Below are positions 61,840 through 64,000 of a DNA stretch of 64,000 nucleotides, piece by piece. The notes beneath the pieces are model-generated. The model searched no databases, had not been told where the DNA came from, and was given only the letters and a program-made list of their open reading frames with translations. The stretch is taken from positions 310,001 through 374,000 of the forward strand of contig NZ_SHKL01000001.1 in NCBI RefSeq assembly GCF_004217185.1, written 5' to 3'. Origin of the DNA: Pseudonocardia sediminis (GTDB lineage Bacteria; Actinomycetota; Actinomycetes; Mycobacteriales; Pseudonocardiaceae). Position 1 is the stretch's first letter, and every line of letters begins with the position of its first letter. The translations under genes were made by a program, and so were the position numbers.

Positions 61840-62736
61840 GTGGAGCACGAACCGACCGGGGCGCGCCGCCGCCTCGGCGCGGAGCTGCGACGGCTCCGCG
61901 GCAACGCCGGGCTCCGGCTCGACGAGGTCGGCAAGGAGCTGAGCTGCTCCACGTCCAAGATCAGCCGGCTGGAGAACGGGAAGGGCATCCCGAAGCCGCG
62001 CGACATCGAGGACCTGATCCGGATCTACCACGTCACGGCCGACCTCGAGCAGTCGATGCTGCGCCGGCTGGTCCACGAGAGCCGGTCGCAGGGCTGGTGG
62101 GAGACCTACACCGACGGCCTGTCCGCGGAGCGCTTCGTGCTGGACAGCCCCGGGCGCTACGCCGCGCTGGAGACCGACGCCGTCGGGATCGCTTCGTTCG
62201 ACCTCGCGGTCCTGCACGGCCTCGCCCAGACCCCCGACTACGCCCGGGCGATCCTGGGCGCGCTGCTCCCGCGGCACGAGGCGTGGGAGCTGGACCGCCT
62301 GGTCGACCTGCGCCGTCACCGTCAGCGCGCACTGACCGTCGCGACCGGGCCGCTGCGGCTGCTGGACGTGATCGACGAGGGCGCGCTGCGACGGGTCGTC
62401 GGCAGCCCGGCGGTGATGGCCGCTCAGATGGACCGGCTGCTGGAGCTCTCCGCCATGCCGAACGTCGATCTGCAGGTGCTGCCGTTCGACGCCGGTATGC
62501 ATCGCGCGCACTCCGGCCAGTTCGCGATCCTCGAGATCCCCGACGAGCGGGGCTCCGACGTCGTCTACACCGAGAGCCACGCCGGCGACACGTACCTCAC
62601 CGACGCCTCCGACGTCCTGCTCTACCGCGGGATCCTCGACGACGTCCGGGCCCGCGCGCAGGGCCCGGAGACCACACGGGACACTCTCCTCCGCTATCGG
62701 GATCTGCACCTGTCCGCCGAGGGAGCCGCACGTTGA
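61840..62736 (+). CDS. XRE-family regulator with DUF5753 (Scr1-type), second copy
   Basis: About 298 residues. The HTH (ARRRLGAELRRLRGNAGL, LSCSTSKISRLENGKG) precedes DUF5753 (SQGWWETYTDGLSAERFV, YAALETDAVGI, LAQTPDYARAI, NVDLQVLPFDAGMH). The GTG at 61840 gives the same short leader before RRRLG as the paralogue at 57-938; in-frame GTGs at 61825 and 61834 are alternatives, and ATG at 61741 lies inside the operator. Its stop overlaps the DUF397 TTG by 4 bp. A regulator of itself and the divergent membrane protein, by inference. Confidence 0.88.
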   Translation: MEHEPTGARRRLGAELRRLRGNAGLRLDEVGKELSCSTSKISRLENGKGIPKPRDIEDLIRIYHVTADLEQSMLRRLVHESRSQGWWETYTDGLSAERFVLDSPGRYAALETDAVGIASFDLAVLHGLAQTPDYARAILGALLPRHEAWELDRLVDLRRHRQRALTVATGPLRLLDVIDEGALRRVVGSPAVMAAQMDRLLELSAMPNVDLQVLPFDAGMHRAHSGQFAILEIPDERGSDVVYTESHAGDTYLTDASDVLLYRGILDDVRARAQGPETTRDTLLRYRDLHLSAEGAAR

Positions 62737-62915
62737 TCGACTACCGGGTCAGTAGCTTCTGCCACCTGGGCAACTGCGTCGCCGTCGGGGCGACGCCGGA
62801 CGGCGCGATCGCCGTCGCCGACACCAAGACCGGCGAGCCCCCGCTGCTGTTCACCCGCGAGGAGTGGACGGCGTTCTGCGACGGCGTCCGCCGCGGCGAC
62901 TTCGACGACCTCTGA
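62733..62915 (+). CDS. DUF397 domain protein
   Basis: 60 residues, the complete DUF397 domain. It runs IDYRVSSFCHLGNCVAVGAT, then GAIAVADTKTGEPPLLFTREEWTAF and CDGVRRGDFDDL, with the usual S-x-C...NCVAVA-type core and the final V-R-x-G-x-F-D motif. The TTG at 62733 overlaps the XRE stop (TTGA), and the phase and start fit no other codon. It is co-translated with its XRE partner. Confidence 0.9.
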   Translation: MIDYRVSSFCHLGNCVAVGATPDGAIAVADTKTGEPPLLFTREEWTAFCDGVRRGDFDDL

Positions 62916-62974
62916 GCCGCGCCGGGGGCGTGGTCGTTCCCGATTCGTGACGTCAGGATCTACCGGCGGGTAAA

Positions 62975-62990
62975 GACGCGATATAGCGTC
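62975..62990. promoter_or_regulatory. Inverted repeat before the ABC binding protein
   Basis: GACGC (62975-62979) and GCGTC (62986-62990) flank GATATA, an AT-rich centre that resembles a -10 box. It is 46 bp before the ATG at 63036. An operator over a promoter is possible. Confidence 0.4.
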
Positions 62991-63035
62991 GTCGCTCACC
63001 CGACGCACGCCCCGACTCACCATCGAGGTCACCGC

Positions 63036-64000
63036 ATGAGTGCCCCCCGCCGACTGGTCGCCGTCATCACGGCAGGCCTGCTCGCCGTGTCCCTGACCGC
63101 TTGCGCCACATCCGAGCGCGACGCCGGCGGCGCGGCCGGCGGGACGATGGTGTTCGGCGCCGCGGGTGCGCCGAAGAACTTCGACCCGATCTTCAACGAC
63201 GACGGGGAGAGCTTCCGGCCGGCGCGTCAGATGTACGACACGCTGATCACCTACAAGGCGGGGACGACCGAGCTCGAGCCCGGCCTGGCGACGTCCTGGA
63301 CCTCGACGCCGGACGGCAAGCAGTGGACGTTCGCGCTGCGCCCGGGCGTCAAGTTCCACGACGGCACCGACTTCAACGCCGCTGCTGTGTGCGCGAACTT
63401 CGACCGCTGGTTCACCATGAAGGGCGCCGCCGCCCAGAGCCAGATGATCTACTACGGCGACGTGTTCGAGGGCTTCGCCAAGAACGAGGGCGACGCGTCC
63501 GGCTCGCCGGTCTACAAGAACTGCCAGGCCAGGGACGCCAACACCGCGGTGCTGAACCTGAACAAGTTCAAGGGCGCCTTCCCCGCCGCGTTCGGCCTGA
63601 CCTCGTTGTCGATCTCCAGCCCGACCGCGCTCAAGCAGTACAACGCCGACGCGGTGACCCAGAGCGGGGACTCCTTCACCTACCCCGCCTACGCCAACGA
63701 GCACCCGACCGGCACCGGGCCGTTCAGGTTCGAGAGCTTCGACAAGGCCAACGGCACCATCACCCTGGCCCGCAACGACCAGTACTGGGGCGAGAAGGCC
63801 AAGCTCGACAAGCTGATCTTCAAGATCATCCCGGACGAGAACGCCCGCAAGCAGGAGCTCGCCGCCGGCACCATCGACGGCTACGACCTCCCCTCGCCGG
63901 CGGACTACGGGACGCTCAAGGACGCCGGTAACCAGGTGCTCGTGCGCAAGCCGTTCAGCCTGCTCTACGTCGGCATCAACCCGAAGAACAACCCGGCCCT
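63036..64000 (+). CDS. ABC transporter substrate-binding lipoprotein (SBP_bac_5), 3' end outside window
   Basis: 321 residues visible and still open at 64000. A lipoprotein signal with a perfect lipobox (VSLTAC) at about Cys23-24 is followed by GTMVFGAAGAPKNFDPIFND and RPARQMYDTLITY, then LEPGLATSWTSTPDGKQWTF and LRPGVKFHDGTDFNAAAVCANF, the usual opening of family-5 peptide/nickel/solute binders. HPTGTGPFRFESF is also typical. It would deliver a peptide or similar solute to a permease encoded beyond the window. ATG at 63036 after GAGGTC. Confidence 0.92.
   Translation, partial: MSAPRRLVAVITAGLLAVSLTACATSERDAGGAAGGTMVFGAAGAPKNFDPIFNDDGESFRPARQMYDTLITYKAGTTELEPGLATSWTSTPDGKQWTFALRPGVKFHDGTDFNAAAVCANFDRWFTMKGAAAQSQMIYYGDVFEGFAKNEGDASGSPVYKNCQARDANTAVLNLNKFKGAFPAAFGLTSLSISSPTALKQYNADAVTQSGDSFTYPAYANEHPTGTGPFRFESFDKANGTITLARNDQYWGEKAKLDKLIFKIIPDENARKQELAAGTIDGYDLPSPADYGTLKDAGNQVLVRKPFSLLYVGINPKNNPA

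Overview
The window is chromosomal DNA from a high-GC actinobacterium, most likely in or near Pseudonocardiaceae. The evidence is the strong G/C third-position bias, frequent GTG/TTG starts, Scr1-type XRE/DUF397 regulators, a mycothiol-type enzyme, a Ku/LigD-type repair pair, a MenJ-like reductase, an LCP protein, and the order tRNA-Ser / SRP RNA / dnaX / ybaB / recR. The genus is an inference; there is no rRNA gene to test it.

Layout. 1-1428: an XRE-DUF5753 regulator divergent from a small membrane protein, with the end of a DUF397 gene. 1429-3739: a GlcNAc/glucose-type PTS split into EIIA-EIIB (-) and EIIC-HPr (+). 3747-11790: redox and metal genes (DsbA-like, MauE-like, Cu P-type ATPase, TauE/SafE, LysR, CtaG/CopD). 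11943-32375: mostly housekeeping (Ser/Thr kinase, MenJ, an overlapping cluster with a molybdopterin oxidoreductase, epimerase, LCP, Ku/ligase, TyrA, amidase, M20, TadA pair, tRNA-Ser). 32807-48285: a catabolic region with an exported molybdenum hydroxylase, BenE, CatA/CatB and a LysR regulator, BenA/BenB, one giant BenC-FCD-BenD polypeptide, and a LuxR-type regulator. 48304-49942: a class F sortase and an exported, membrane-anchored protein. 50160-54193: a metal/arsenic island (frameshifted CmtR-like ArsR, cation transporter, CadI, ArsR-Acr3-ArsC). 54209-56328: NTF2-like and alpha/beta hydrolase genes, then an AhpD/CMD-family gene interrupted by an in-frame TGA. 56400-61195: tRNA-Ser, SRP RNA, dnaX, amidase, ybaB, recR. 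61342-62915: a second XRE-DUF5753 / DUF397 / small membrane protein module. 63036-end: an ABC transporter binding protein that runs off the window.

The most interesting items are four. (1) The AhpD-like gene at 55717-56328 has TGA exactly where the second Cys of its CxxC motif should be. A hairpin with a GGUC apical loop follows 21 nt downstream, as expected of a bacterial SECIS element, so this is a strong selenoprotein candidate; an 11-bp iteron array lies just upstream of it. (2) The two XRE modules at opposite ends of the window each drive a related small single-span membrane protein divergently, and both intergenic regions carry the palindrome TGCAATTGCA. (3) The benzoate reductase and diol dehydrogenase are fused in one 944-residue protein with a GntR-type FCD ligand-binding domain, without its DNA-binding half, between them. 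(4) The CmtR-like sensor has lost its C-terminal metal-ligand region to a one-base frameshift, while its downstream start-stop overlap still follows the old frame.
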